Source of the DNA: Opisthocomus hoazin
Taxonomy: Eukaryota; Chordata; Aves; Opisthocomiformes; Opisthocomidae
Direction: 5' to 3'
Assembly (NCBI RefSeq): GCF_030867145.1
Contig: NC_134433.1
Coordinates: 10,863,216 to 10,927,215, forward strand
Length of the DNA stretch: 64,000 nt
A program made the position numbers and the translations under genes. This document shows positions 27,345-56,195 of this stretch, piece after piece (position 1 is the first letter of the stretch; every line of letters begins with the position of its first letter). The notes below the pieces were generated by a model. That model did not search any database. It was not told where the DNA came from and worked only from the letters and a program-made list of their open reading frames with translations.

Positions 27345-27364
27345 GAACTACATGCACCACAGTG

Positions 27365-27370
27365 TTTATT
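27365..27370 (-). terminator. Polyadenylation signal of ASL2 (AATAAA)
   Basis: On the minus strand AATAAA lies 57 bases past the ASL2 stop codon, giving a short 3' UTR. The same hexamer in the same context is present in the other copy. Confidence 0.75.
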
Positions 27371-27427
27371 AACTCCAAATTAGTGTAATAGGCACAACGC
27401 TGCATCCACGGGACATCTCCCCACACT

Positions 27428-36613
<9,186 letters not shown>

Positions 36614-36625
<12 letters not shown>

Positions 36626-36676
36626 TTCGGACGGCGGCTTGCTCGTTCGTGCGGCGATCCCGGCAACCGGTGCGAC
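36614..36676 (-). other. ASL2: ASL2 exon 2 (5' UTR plus MAAE codons)
   Basis: An acceptor (ttccgcag on the minus strand) ends at 36677 and a donor (gtgagg) begins at 36613. The 63-bp exon between them has about 51 untranslated bases and the four codons Met-Ala-Ala-Glu. The start context is CGAAATGGC. Joining after GAG to exon 3 (GGG GAT AAA) gives MAAEGDK, matching the usual MASEGDK start of avian delta-crystallins. The same exon exists in the other copy. Confidence 0.85.
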
Positions 36677-36960
36677 CTGCGGAACAGCAAGGTGAGGATC
36701 AGCCCAGTCCTGGTCCCACCGCAGGACCGGGTCCCCGCTGCCCGCCCGGCCCCGCTCACCCGCTCGGTAGCGCAGCCCCGGTCGGTCGGTCGCTGCTCCC
36801 CGGCCCCGCCGCCCCGCTTTTACCCGCCCGGGCGCGGGGCTGGCGGCTCGTCCCGCCCCGGTTGGGCGGGGTGTCCCCGGGGCCGGCCCCGCTCCGGTGT
36901 CCGTGTCCCCTCCCCCGCAGCCCCCCCCCCCCCCCGCAGCACCCCGCAGCGCAGGGGTGT
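36677..36960 (-). promoter_or_regulatory. ASL2: ASL2 promoter and predicted noncoding exon 1
   Basis: Intron 1 is predicted to be 83 bp (36677-36759), with donor gtgagc at 36754-36759. Noncoding exon 1 would run from 36760 to about 36793. A TATA-like GTAAAAG occurs at 36817-36823, roughly 25 bp upstream of that point, and GC boxes surround it. A short noncoding first exon is known for chicken delta-crystallin genes, which supports this layout. The start site itself is an inference. A C-homopolymer follows at about 36920-36935. Confidence 0.55.
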
Positions 36961-39900
36961 CCCTGCTTTGCCTTGGGGAGGGTGCTGCTACGGGCTGTTT
37001 GTTTCTCCGTGCCTTTGAGGGGTGCGGGCAGGGCATCCCCTTTTTCTTGTCTGCTTTTGGGGTTTTCTGCCCTTTAACCAGCCCTGTTGTCACAGGACCA
37101 GAGGGTAATTCAGGTAGGAAGGGACCTAGTCCAGCTGCCTGCCCTATGTCCTTCTCTGTCCTACTGTTTGTCCCTTTCCTGAGTTGAAGTCTTGGGCACA
37201 GCGGGGTTGCGTGATCAGGGCGTGCTGCTGTCTGTAGCAGAGAGGACGCGGGCAGGGTGACACGGCTAGCATCAGGCAGCTGCTGGCTACCCAGCCTGGA
37301 TGAGCAAGTATGGGTTTCCAATGCACTGACTTCAGTACCAGCCCAGAACAAGGCTCAGGCTCTGTACCTGATTCATAACCAACTATTAATTCACTGCTTC
37401 TCAAACATTTCCCCATATGATCATTTTCTTCTGGGATGATGTCCGTGTTCCCTTTCAGACTTCCAGGCTTGCAGATGTACAGAGCATTATGCTGTCTACA
37501 CTGAGAAAACCTTTTTGAACCATTTTGGTGCCAAGTTCCTTCCTCTGCTGAAGTCCCTCACTTTTAATGCTTCTCTTGTGTTCAGCTTTCATGAATGTCT
37601 GTGTCCTTATTCTGGGCTGTGAGAGGAGGTTGCTGAGGATTTGGCAAAATAGCAAGGACTAGATTTACATCCAGAATGAATCATGTACAGGGCGAAGCTT
37701 TACCTCGTGGTGTCTGTGATATGGGCTCGAGACTGGCTATGTGGAACATGCACAACCCATGCAAAGATTGTAAAGATTGTAGATCCTTATGTCTGAAGAA
37801 ACTGTACAGGAATCACCAAAAGCGAAAAAGGGAAGGGAGCGGGTGCTCAAGGGCCTGCAGCCAGGTGGGATGAGAGGGCACCCCACGGGTCCTGGCACCT
37901 CTCCCCCAGACACCCCTTGTGACCCGCAGGGCTAGAAAATGGCAAATGGGATCTCTGTGGCCCTTTCAGGGGTGCAACATATCTGGCTTGCTATTTGCAT
38001 TTTCATATCATTAACCCTATGCATGCGTGATACATGACAGCTTTGATTTCTAAATATTACCTGTATTTAAACAGTTACACGGTTAAATATCACAGTGAAA
38101 GCTCCAGTTTCTGTTCTGTCAGTTCCAGGCCTCTTTGTATTTTTTCCACTTACCTGTATGTGCATCTCTCTGTGAGGTGAGGAATAGAAGTGGTTGAAGA
38201 ATCACAATGAAGTTGGTTTGTGTTGCCCCTGGCAAAGAGGAGTCCAGTCTAGATGGACACGTTTGGATATTGCTGTCTCAAATTCGTCCGTGGTGCCTGC
38301 AGGGGACGTTGCAGTCACGCAGTGCATCTGTCCTCACATCTCTCCTGTGGTGGCAGAGAAATGTGATTAGCTCAGTGTCTTCAATAGAGAGCTGGGGACA
38401 AAAAGACCAGGCACAGCAATTTGTTTGGGAGACAAAACACTCAGCAGAATTTTTCCAGAGTGTAAAAGCAGGTTAGAGATCTTTTCTTTCAGGGAACCCA
38501 GTGATGAGTTCGCTACTTTTTTGTAAGAGCCCTTCTGTAGGTCTGTTATTTGCTTGGTTGTCAGATCAGAGTTACGTAGCCATCTGCTGAAAGTTTCAGT
38601 AGCTCATGATCAGTCTACATGAATTCTTGGCTGAAGTCCCTTCCTGTGGTCTGCAGTGGAGCAGGGATTGAAGACCAAGTCCAGGGTAGTGTCCAAGCCA
38701 CTGATCCTTCCGTCTCTACAGAGCTTCATGTGGTAAGGGACAAGCCTTTAAAAACCCACAATGAGTCATAGTAGGGTGATGGTGAAATTCTGAAGATACT
38801 ATGGACCACACACTCCTGCAATGTCTGTGGAACTTCAGAGACCTCCACAAGTCCCTCCCAGTCTCAATTATTTCACAATTTTAAAAAAAGGGTCGGATGG
38901 GTGGGAAGTAGCAGTGATTATGAACTGCTCATTTATGTAGGAAACTGAAATGTGATAATCTGCTAAAACCTCCCTTTCGCTTTCAGTTTGGCAGGGCCCT
39001 GTGTTACTCAGCACTGGCCATGAGGAACAATGCCAGACATTTGCTGCTGGGAGCGAGAGAAAATCTCTTCAGCTGAGGCCTTTGCAGGTACTGAGCAGGA
39101 GCTAGAATAGACAAATAGGGAAGAACAGGGGAGCGGCACAGATTGAGAAAGCTTATGGGAGGGGAAAAAGAAAGAACTGTGAGGTGGAGATGAGGAGATA
39201 TCCCGTCTTCTGACTCTGTTGGTGTGGAGTATTGGTGTCTACTCCCTCTCATGCTGCTTTCCTCTATCCACTAAGTGTGTGTAAGGGGTTTTCTGGCCAC
39301 AGCTAACCTATCTGGAGAGTGAGACACAAGTGCCAAAACAGAAACACAGCAGGGAGTAATAGAGCAAACACAAAGAAGGTTTATGGAGTGGTGATTGAAA
39401 CGTACAGTTCTTTAAATGCCAGGAGAACAGATTGCGTTTAGGGCCAGAATAAGGGGAGACTGAGGCTGGGGGCAAGTGTTGAAGAAAGGGAAGTTCTGTT
39501 GCTGGTTCTCCTGTGTGTTTAAAGCACAAATGCTAAAAAGGTAGGAGGAAGGCACTTTGTGTGTCCTGGGGTACTTCGTCAACGACAGGAGATTAAGCTC
39601 ATGGCAGTTTGTGCTGTTTGTGCTACAGCCCTTAACCTAAACATGGTGAGGCAATGCCTGCATTACTGCCATTACCTGTGTGGGTTACAGAGTCTTGCAG
39701 TACTGAGTCAATAACATGCTGCTGCCTCAGCATGGAGGGCAGGGTGCTGAGCAAAACACCAGCTTTAAAATGCTGTGACAAAAAAGAGTTTGTCCATGAC
39801 AAAACTAGCGCTGCTGTGCTGTGGGTGCCAGTTTCAAGCTGGTTTAGAGTTTAATGAAAATTGCCCCACCTTCCCTGTAGACAACTGTTCTTTCTCTGCT

Positions 39901-40044
39901 GCTTGAATCAAGTAGCAGGCATATTCCATCCAGAAATCATTGCAGAACAATGGTGAGGAATAATGTTTCAAGTGTTTGTTTAAACATTTTCACCCTATGA
40001 AAGACACAAGGTTGCTGCATTCTAATTTCCCCAGTAAGGCTTTT
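36961..40044. other. Intergenic spacer between the two ASL units
   Basis: This stretch contains no supported gene. Bases 37440-37690 resemble 51880-52110, the upstream flank of the other copy, and 38880-39300 resembles 26230-26600, the downstream flank of ASL2. The head-to-tail duplication junction therefore lies within roughly 37.7-38.9 kb. Short open frames here have no recognisable family. Confidence 0.6.
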
Positions 40045-41000
40045 CACAGAATCACACAGAATCATAGAATGGTGGGGGTTGGAAGGGACCTCTGTGGGTC
40101 ACCCAGTCCAACCCCCTGCCCAAGCAGGGTCACCCAGAGCAGGCTGCACAGGACCGCGTCCAGGCGGGTCTGGAATATCTCCAGAGAAGGAGACTCCACA
40201 GCCTCCCTGGGCAGCCTGGGCCAGGGCTCTGTCGCCCTCAGAGGGAAGAAGTTCTTCCTCATGTTCAGATGGAACTTCCTCTGCTTCAGTTTGTGCCCGT
40301 TGCCCCTTGTCCTGTCGCTGGGCACCACTGGAAAGAGTCTGGCCCCATCCTCCTGACCCCCACCCTGCAGATATTTATCAGCATTTCTAAGGTTCCCTCT
40401 CAGCCTTCTCTTCTCCAGGCTGAACAAGCCCAGCTCCCTCAGCCTTTCCTCGTAGGAGAGATGCTCCAGTCCCCTCACCATCCTCATAGCCCTCTGCTGG
40501 ACTCTCTCCAGTAGCTCCTCATCTTTCTTGAAGTGGGGAGCCCAGAACTGGACACAGTACTCCAGATGGGGCCTCACCAGGGCAGAGTAGAGGGGAAGGA
40601 GAACTTCCCTCAACCTGCTGGCCACACTCCTCCTAATGCATTCCAGGATCCCATTAGCTTTCTTGGCAGCCAGGGCACACTGCTGGCTCATGGTCAACCT
40701 GTTGTCCACCAGGACACCCAGGTCCCTCTCCACAGAGCTGCTCTCCAGCAGGTCTGCCCCAAGCCTGTACTGATGCATGGGGTTGTTCCTCCCCAGGTGC
40801 AGGACCCTGCACTTGCCCTTGTTGAACCTCATCAGGTTCCTCTCTGCCCAACTTTGCAGCCTGTCCAGGTCACTCTGAATGGCAGCACAGCCTTCTGGTG
40901 TATCTACCACTCCTCCCAGTTTTGTGTCATCAGCAAACTTGCTGAGGGTACATTCTAACTCTTCATCCAGGTCATTGATGAAGAAGTTAAACAAGACTGG
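40045..41000 (-). mobile_element. CR1 LINE, 5'-truncated, long open reverse-transcriptase frame
   Basis: The minus-strand frame 40062-40994 (310 codons without a stop) begins [20 protein letters not shown], containing the reverse-transcriptase catalytic FADD motif, then runs through [14 protein letters not shown]-type and [17 protein letters not shown]-type segments to the CR1 ORF2 C-terminus. The 3' end is at about 40045 with ATTCTRTG-like terminal repeats. The 5' truncation is at about 41000. Unit A carries the unoccupied site near 26710-26725, so this is an insertion after the ASL duplication. It is probably one of the younger CR1 copies in the window. It cannot be autonomous because most of ORF2 is missing. 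Confidence 0.93.
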
Positions 41001-41463
41001 TTCTGATTATGTTTTTGTAGGACAGAAAGAAGACAGTGTAAGGCTTGTAAGAAGCAGCCAGTCTCTTTTCAAGCATTCTGCCCCAGCTAGGTGGGCCTGG
41101 GTCACACAGAGGAAAGAGCTTGACCTGGGACCGTGCAACCCCTGTTCTTTGGTGGAAACCCGAGCCAAAGGTGGTTTTGTCTGTCTGGAATGACCAGTGG
41201 GTTGACCTGCTGGCCACGTCCTGCCTAAGACTCTGCAAGTTCCGGTGCCATGTGGTGAGGAGACTTCTTTTGGCCACTTAGTCCCCCCTGCCAGGAGGCA
41301 GGCAGGCAAGCATACTCCTTTGAGGAGGCCAGTGATAGCTGGGGATGTGGCATGTGTTGCAGATGCAGTACCAGCTATCCCTCTTTGTGCACACCTACAA
41401 GCCTTCCTGAGCACATGGTGGAGCCTGCTCTGGCACTGCTGGACCCAGCCTTGTGCTGCACAT

Positions 41464-42030
41464 AATCATAGAATTATTTAGGTCAGAAAAGACCCTGAAG
41501 ATCGTCGAGCCCAACTGTTAACCTAATACTAGCAAGTCCACCCCTAAACCTTGTCTCTAAGCACCACATCTACACGTCTTTTAAATCCCTTCAGGGATGG
41601 TGTCTCACCCACTTCCCTGGGCAGCCTGTTCGAATGCTTGACAACCCTTTTGGGGAAGAAATTTTTCCTGATATTCAATCTAAACCTCCCCTGGTGCAAC
41701 GTGAGGCCGTTTGCTCTTGTCCTATCATTTTTTACCTGGGAGAAGAGACCGGCACCCACCTCGCTACAACCTCCTTTCAGGTAGTTGTAGAGAGCAGTAA
41801 GGTCTCCCCTCAGCCTCCTTTTCTCCAGACTAAACACCACCATTTCCCTCAGCTGCTGCTCATCAGACTTGTGCTCTAGACCCTTCACCAGCTTTGTTGC
41901 TCTTTGGATGTGCTCCAGCACCTCAGTGTCCTTCTTGTAGTGAGGGGCCCAAAACTGAACACAGTATTTCAGGTGCAGTCTCACTGGTGCGGAGTACAAA
42001 GGGACAATCGCTTCCCTAGTCCACCACTCT
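41464..42030 (-). mobile_element. CR1 LINE 3' fragment (older subfamily)
   Basis: The minus-strand frame 41544-41999 reads [15 protein letters not shown], then [12 protein letters not shown], then [20 protein letters not shown], which is the ORF2 C-terminus of a CR1. The 3' end, around 41464-41490, reads tcatagaattatttaggtc. Its sequence differs from the 40-kb element, so it belongs to another subfamily. It is absent from the matching place in unit A (about 27150-27180). Confidence 0.9.
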
Positions 42031-42277
42031 CACCTCCAAGAGACACTTTTTCATGTCTCTTGTAGACAGACACTGCTGCTGCTCTCTACCTACCAGCCCC
42101 TGAGAGACTGAACACCCCATAACCCAGCTCCACTGCCAGGGAGGGGACATCCCCCCATTCTTTCACACCAGTGGACATTTCCCAAGCCTCATGAGCACTG
42201 AGGAAGCCCAGTTCAACCTTGCCCCTAAAAAGAAAGATGCCAGACAGGAGTTTCAATGAACTACATGCACCACAGTG

Positions 42278-42283
42278 TTTATT
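42278..42283 (-). terminator. Polyadenylation signal of ASL1 (AATAAA)
   Basis: The same AATAAA, at the same distance past the stop codon, as in ASL2. The surrounding 3' UTR is practically identical in the two genes. Confidence 0.75.
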
Positions 42284-42340
42284 AACTCCAAATTAGTGTA
42301 ATAGGCACAACGCTGCATCCACGGGACATCTCCCCACACT

Positions 42341-50641
<8,301 letters not shown>

Positions 50642-50653
<12 letters not shown>

Positions 50654-50704
50654 TTCGGACGACGTCTTGCTCGTTTGTGCGGCGATCCCGGCAACTGGTG
50701 CGAC
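50642..50704 (-). other. ASL1: ASL1 exon 2 (5' UTR plus MAAE codons)
   Basis: Counterpart of ASL2 exon 2 with the same acceptor (ttccgcag) and donor (gtgagg) and the same four codons. It is 63 bp in both genes, with only a few base changes in the untranslated part. Confidence 0.85.
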
Positions 50705-50990
50705 CTGCGGAACAGCAAGGTGAGGATCAGCCCGGTCCTGGTCCCACGGCAGGACGGGGTCCCACGGCAGGACGGGGTCCCCGCTGCCCGCCCGGCCCCG
50801 CTCACCCGCTCGGTAGCGCAGCCCCGGTCGGTCGGTCGCTGCTCCCCGGCCCCGCCGCCCCGCTTTTACCTGCCCGGGCGCGGGGCTGGCGGCTCGTCCC
50901 GCCCCGGTTGGGCGGGGTGTCCCCGGGGCCGGCCCCGCTTCGGTGTCTCCCCCACCCCCGCCAGCCCCCTTTGCCCTTCCCCCCCCCCCC
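50705..50990 (-). promoter_or_regulatory. ASL1: ASL1 promoter and predicted noncoding exon 1
   Basis: Predicted intron 1 spans 50705-50805 (101 bp), with donor gtgagc at 50800-50805. The noncoding exon would begin about 25 bp below the TATA-like GTAAAAG at 50863-50869. The block is nearly identical to the ASL2 promoter. The one clear difference is an 18-bp tandem duplication inside intron 1 (50743-50778), which exactly accounts for the 18-bp difference in intron length. No copy-specific lens promoter element could be recognised. Confidence 0.55.
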
Positions 50991-53900
50991 AGTCCTGCCT
51001 CCAGCCCCTGCTCAACCAGCGCATGATTAGCAAGCCAGGGAGAGAAGTTTCTCTGGAAGCAGAGTTGGAGCTAAGAGGAGGGTTGGGAGGGATGCTCTCG
51101 TGGTGCTTGATAGTGAAGTTATTGGTGCAGCTTTAGGCCAGTGCTCCTGCAGTGCCAGAGTGTCTTCTGTGTGGTTTCTCTTACAGGTCAGCTCCTTTTC
51201 TGGGAATAGTCTTGTACTGAAAGGGTCACACCACTTTGTGCCATACCCCTCTAACGAGTAGTCGTGGGTATGAATGTACTTGGTATGATGGCTGGATCAT
51301 TGTTGCTCTGTCCCTGTTATTACCCCAGCAAACACACAAGAATGAAATAGGTGGGAGCTAGTTGCTCTTTCCCATTTCTGTGTGGATGAGACTTTCCACC
51401 CCACTTACAAGGATGCTGCAGCTCCAGCTTTGGGGTTTCCCTGCTGTCACCCGTTATTTGGGGTCACTCTTGCTAAGAGGCTCCTGTGAGCTGTGGGGTG
51501 TGAGGTTGTGCTCTGCAGCCTTGGAAAATAGCCCGTATCTTAAACTCATCAAACCCTAAATATCATGGATGTAAAGGACCAATATAAAATACAAGAGAGA
51601 TTTGGGAGCAGCCGCTCACAAAGCTTCTCCTCAGCACCAATCTCTCACGAACTCCTCAGACACAGTGCAGTTTTCTTTAGCCACTCCACAGAAAGCAGAA
51701 TGCTTGCTGGTCCGCCTTCCTGAGTGTCCTACCACAGTGTGATATTTTTCCATCTGCGTGGTCCAGACCTTTCAGACCTGAAGAAACATATTCCAACCTT
51801 CTCATCCACATTTGGTTGTGTTATTTTCTTCCCATTAACGGACCCTTTTGTCCTTTCCTACTGTTCTCTCAGTTTTGCACCTTATCTCCTTTTCCTTTTT
51901 ACAGTAGGACATCTGCACTAGGAAACAGTGATTGAGCGTTTTGAGATCATGTTCTTTCCTCCTCTGAAATCCTCATTTTTACCACTTTTCCTGTCTTGTT
52001 CATCCTTTACAAGTGTCCTTGTCGTTACTCTGGGCTTTGGCAGGAGGTTGCTGAAGTGTTGGAAAAATGCTAAGCACTGAAGTTATAACCAGAGTGAATC
52101 TATGTCAATAAGATCTTATTAATCTTTGTCTGATATTACATGTGGCAAGGATGCGTGCTTTCACATGGGCTTTGTCAGCAGTATCACTGTGTGTTTAGCA
52201 AACTTCATTGGGATTAGTTTGCTTGTAGTACGCCGCTTAACTCCTGCGCCAGTTTGTATCTAGGAGATTATTCGTTCTCTCTTTTCCCATTTTTAGATGA
52301 AACAGGCAATAACTATCCTTTCTGTAGAATAAGCAATGTAGAATACAGAGTAATATTTTTATAATAAAAATGGAAGTAAAACTGTAAATCCAAGCAGAAG
52401 TCACTAACATAAAAATGAACATTGAAGAAACAGGATTTCTTAAAGGTGCTTGGAGCTGGAGAGTTAATTTTTTGAGGTGAAAATAGTGAAATAGCATTGC
52501 AAAATAGATTTTCTAATGCACACTGAAATGTGTTCTCATTACCATCTTCTCTGTTTGTTCTGGTTTGGATGGCTTTCCACTTCCCATCGTCTTCTTTCTG
52601 TATTTTATGTGCTTAGTGAAATAGAAAGATGAACCCCAAAATCCCCACCTCAGTTAAGCACCAAGGAAGGTCTGAGGGAAAGGTCTTCCACGTACTTTCC
52701 CTTCTGGCACAGCAAATGGCACATCGCTCATACACGAGTATTCCAGCTACACCCTTTTCCAAGCTGATGTACAATGAGGTAGTACTAGAGACTAAATTGC
52801 CCATTTTGCAGCATGGAGAGGTTTAATTAAATATATTTTAATGTCCTCAAAGATTTGAAATTTGTACTTGCCTTTGTAATCATTCACAGTGCTTCTGTTT
52901 CTTTTAGAGGGCTTTTTTTGTTAGAAGAGTGCAATACTTGGGGACTGCAGCTCTGAAGGAGTGCTTTAGTTGTTTCTAGAAATACACTGTTCGTAATAGG
53001 ACTTATTTTCGTGACTGAATCCAGTGAAGAAAAAGAATGGCATAAACTACTACAGTGCACCTTCTTTAAAAACATTCTTTTTTATCTGTCATTTTGGTTT
53101 AGAAAAAGAAAAAAAGCTCTGTGGGCTGAAAGTGCTAGTCAAACGCACTGTCAGCTAGACTGGTGTGAAGCGGTGCTGACATTTTTTGTTAAAAAAAAAA
53201 ACACTCAACTTTGTTTAATGAATTTTGAATGTAAAAGATAAAAGACACTATAGGGTGATCAGCGAAATGCTGAATACAGTAAACATCTTTCATGACAAAG
53301 AATACAAATACCCTGCAGATCTGCTTTCAATAGCAGTCACTAGGCCCCCTGCTTTCAATAGTTAATACCGAGGCCCCTCTCTCACCGAGCCTTAGTGGTA
53401 ACAATCACAAGCCAATGCTTAAAATGTTGACATGCTAAGCACATTTAGAAAAACCTATGTCTGCATTCCCTATGGATGGTGTAGCATAACTGTCTAACAC
53501 CTAAAGTGCAGCAATTCAAACCAAAGTGAACTGAGCAATCAGTTGTATGTAAGAGTAACGAGTTCTCTCTTAGACACTCCCCTTCTCCCTTGCATGCTGT
53601 CAGCAGACTTGTAGCTGCTCCATATATGTATTTACACCCTAACAGGCTATATGTCTCCATTGGAAAATATTTAGGAAGAATATCTTTATTAGAAAAAAAA
53701 AATTAAAAGCTGTTAAGAGAGTCATTTGTATTATGCTCATTCATCCCAGCTGCTGGGGTCAGGCATCATCATCATGGGTTGTAAAAAAGTATCAGCAAAG
53801 GTCTGGAACAAAGCTGTTGGAGAAACAGTGAAAATAAACATGAGAAATTGGTGCTGGGGGAGAGGTATAAGAGGAGATGCAAAGAAGAAATAAAATATGC

Positions 53901-54890
53901 TGAAGATTTTGAACCCATATCTAAAGAGTGATGAGGGGCAGGCAAGGATTAGTAGATTTCTGGAACAAAAGTCTGAAATTTGACAGTCTGGAAATACCAC
54001 ATTCTCAAATGAAAGCTGACATCCTCCCTCTTCTCCCCTTTAGCCTGGCTGGGGGCTGGTGTACAGGCAGTTTCATGTGCAGGGTTTGAAACATGGCAGA
54101 GAAGTTGCAGAGCATTTGCTGTGCCGGTTTTGGCCAATTTACAAGGTCAGTTAATCCTGACATGAAAAAGGACAGCATCCATTACATCCTGTCACTGAGT
54201 CTGACCAACAGCTTTCAGGCTACAGTTTGGAGACCTTTCTCCTGGCTCTTTTTCCATAGGAGTCCATGACGAATTATTCTGGAGTGTAAATTTATCTCTC
54301 TCTGTATTACAATCTGTATGTGATGTGGTCCACATGTCCACTGAAACATTTTTAGGGGTCTGTAGCTGAAAAGGGGTGAAAAAGCTTTGCAGCAGGCTTT
54401 TAAACTTTGCCCAGCACTTAGGTATCTGATGATGATGGCTCCTGGAGGGCCAGAAGCTGTTTGTACTCCACCATCCTGGCACTGAAGACTGCTCCTGAAG
54501 CCCTGCAGTTTACTCACATTATTCAGAATTGGCTTAGGATTTGCAAAACCTCAAGGAGAAGCAAAGTCCCAAAAGTGGGAGCGGGCTGTCTCCTGGCTTG
54601 ATTCAGGAGAGAAAAGTGCCTGGTGCGTTTTGCGCTAGTATTGCAAGCTGGGGGTTGCGGGCACAAGAACCCGGTCGGTGCTCTTACAGCCCTGCTGCAA
54701 ACAAGCAAGTGTATGTGTATGCGACTCCTTAGGGAGTTAGCATTGTTGTGTTTGCATGTGAACTTTTGCCTGAGAGATAATGGCAAAATAAAGTAATTCG
54801 TATTTCCCTGGCACTCAGTTTGAGCCAGGCGATTTTCCTTGCTATAGTTAACAGGATGTTCAGCTATTTGTGCTCAGTGAAGTGGCAGTG
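50991..54890. other. ASL1-CRCP intergenic region
   Basis: No supported gene. Bases 51880-52110 are diverged duplication flank. From 52.1 to 54.9 kb the sequence is AT-rich and unique-looking. The open frames (for example 53737-54000 and 54192-54482, minus) lack family resemblance or splice structure. Confidence 0.6.
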
Positions 54891-54894
54891 AAGT

Positions 54895-55470
54895 TGTGGC
54901 CAGCAGGTCGAGGGAGATCTCCTTCCCATCTACTCTGCCCTAGTGAGGCCCCATCTGGAGTACTGTGTCCAGTTCTGGGCTCCCCACTTCAAGAAAGATG
55001 GGGAGCTACTGGAGAGAGTCCAGCGGAGGGCTATGAGGATGAGGAGGGGACTGGAGCATCTCTCCTATGAGGAGAGGCTGAGGGAGCTGGGCTTGTTTAG
55101 CCTGAAGAAGAGAAGGCTGAGATGGGACCTTATAAATGCCTATAAATATCTGCAGGGTGGGGGTCAGGATGACGGGACCAAACTCTTTCCAGTGGTGCCC
55201 AGTGACAGGACAAGTGGCAATGGGCACAAACTGAAGCAGAGGAAGTTCCAGCTGAACATGAGGAAGAACTTCTTCCCTCTGAGGGTGACGGAGCACTGGA
55301 GCAGGCTGCCCAGGGAGGTTGTGGAGTCTCCTTCTCTGGAGATATTCCAGACCTGCCTGGACGCGGTGCTGTGCAGCCTGCTCTGGGTGACCCTGCTTCG
55401 GGAGGGGGTTGGACTGGGTGACCCACAGAGGTCTCTCCAACCCCGAACATTCTGTGATTCTGTGATTCTG
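54895..55470 (+). mobile_element. CR1 LINE 3' fragment
   Basis: The + strand frame 54943-55450 reads [20 protein letters not shown], then [20 protein letters not shown], then [20 protein letters not shown]: the C-terminus of CR1 ORF2, close to the element at 40.0-41.0 kb but in the opposite orientation. It ends in attctgtgattctgtgattctg at about 55470. Confidence 0.93.
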
Positions 55471-55756
55471 TCTTTCAGTTTTCTCGAGCATGAAAAGGGC
55501 TCTTGCAAAATTGAATAGCACGTAGATTAAATGGGAAAGAATCACCGTGATGGCAGGAGGAGACAGATGATGCCAACGAGCTGGGTGGGGATGTATGTGC
55601 AGGTGCTTTACAAGACAGTGGGTGTGTTACAGAACTAGTTCAGCCTTGCAGTGTTCTGTCAGGCACATGACTAGAGGTTTTATTTGGAAGGACCTCTACA
55701 ATGTGTTTTCCCCTTGTCCTACTTAACGGTTGGACCCCGAGCAGGCATTTGGACCA

Positions 55757-55864
55757 TGCAGCCTGGTCTAGTGGAAGATGTCCCTGCTCATGGCAGGGGG
55801 GTTGGAACCAGATGGTCTTTAAGGTCCCTTCCAACCCAAAACATTTTATGATGATTCTATGATT
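55757..55864 (+). mobile_element. CR1 LINE 3' end fragment
   Basis: About 108 bp containing gatgtccctgctcatggca, ggtcccttccaaccca and terminal tgatgattctatgattt. Only the extreme 3' end remains. It ends 80 bp before the tRNA gene. Confidence 0.85.
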
Positions 55865-55943
55865 TGCTGGAGACAGCAGGTTTGGTGGCGTTCCGTCCGC
55901 AGCAGTGACAACTCCCGGGCCGGGAAAAGAATTAATAGAGCGA

Positions 55944-56014
55944 GCATTGGTGGTTCAGTGGTAGAATTCTCGCCTGCCACGCGGGAGGCCCGGGTTCGAT
56001 TCCCGGCCAATGCA
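55944..56014 (+). tRNA. tRNA-Gly (anticodon GCC)
   Basis: A 71-nt cloverleaf. Acceptor stem GCATTGG pairs with CCAATGC, with discriminator A. The D-arm region TGGTTCAGTGG serves as A box, and GGTTCGATTCC (55993-56003) is the B box / T-arm. The anticodon stem-loop CTCGC-CTGCCAC-GCGGG places GCC at 55976-55978. There is no intron. The sequence matches my recollection of the vertebrate tRNA-Gly-GCC consensus and shows no decay, so it is likely functional. It lies 182 bp upstream of the CRCP start codon, in the same CpG-rich block and orientation. Confidence 0.97.
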
Positions 56015-56024
56015 GTTCGTAGTG

Positions 56025-56032
56025 TTTTTTTT
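56025..56032 (+). terminator. RNA polymerase III terminator of tRNA-Gly
   Basis: A run of eight T on the non-template strand starts 11 bases after the tRNA 3' end, the standard Pol III termination signal. Confidence 0.85.
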
Positions 56033-56195
56033 AATTTCCGTTTTCCCTTCCTATTTCTCCTTCCTTTTCCGCTTCCGCCCCGCCGGTTAAAGTCCCCTTC
56101 AGCTCGCCTCGGGGCTCCCCTCGCCAGGCGGGCTGCTGCTGCCGGCTGGGTGAGGCGAAGCTCCGCGGCGAGGCGGCGGCCCCAGCACGGACAAG
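56033..56195 (+). promoter_or_regulatory. CRCP: CRCP CpG-island promoter / 5' UTR
   Basis: A GC-rich, CpG-rich stretch sits between the tRNA terminator and the CRCP start codon, continuing to about 56290. There is no TATA box. The short spacing means the CRCP promoter must overlap or directly abut the tRNA gene. Confidence 0.5.

Noticed and set aside
37095-37145. Possible CR1 or other repeat remnant (ttcaggtaggaagggacct)
   Set aside because: Too short to assign, and no flanking CR1 sequence.
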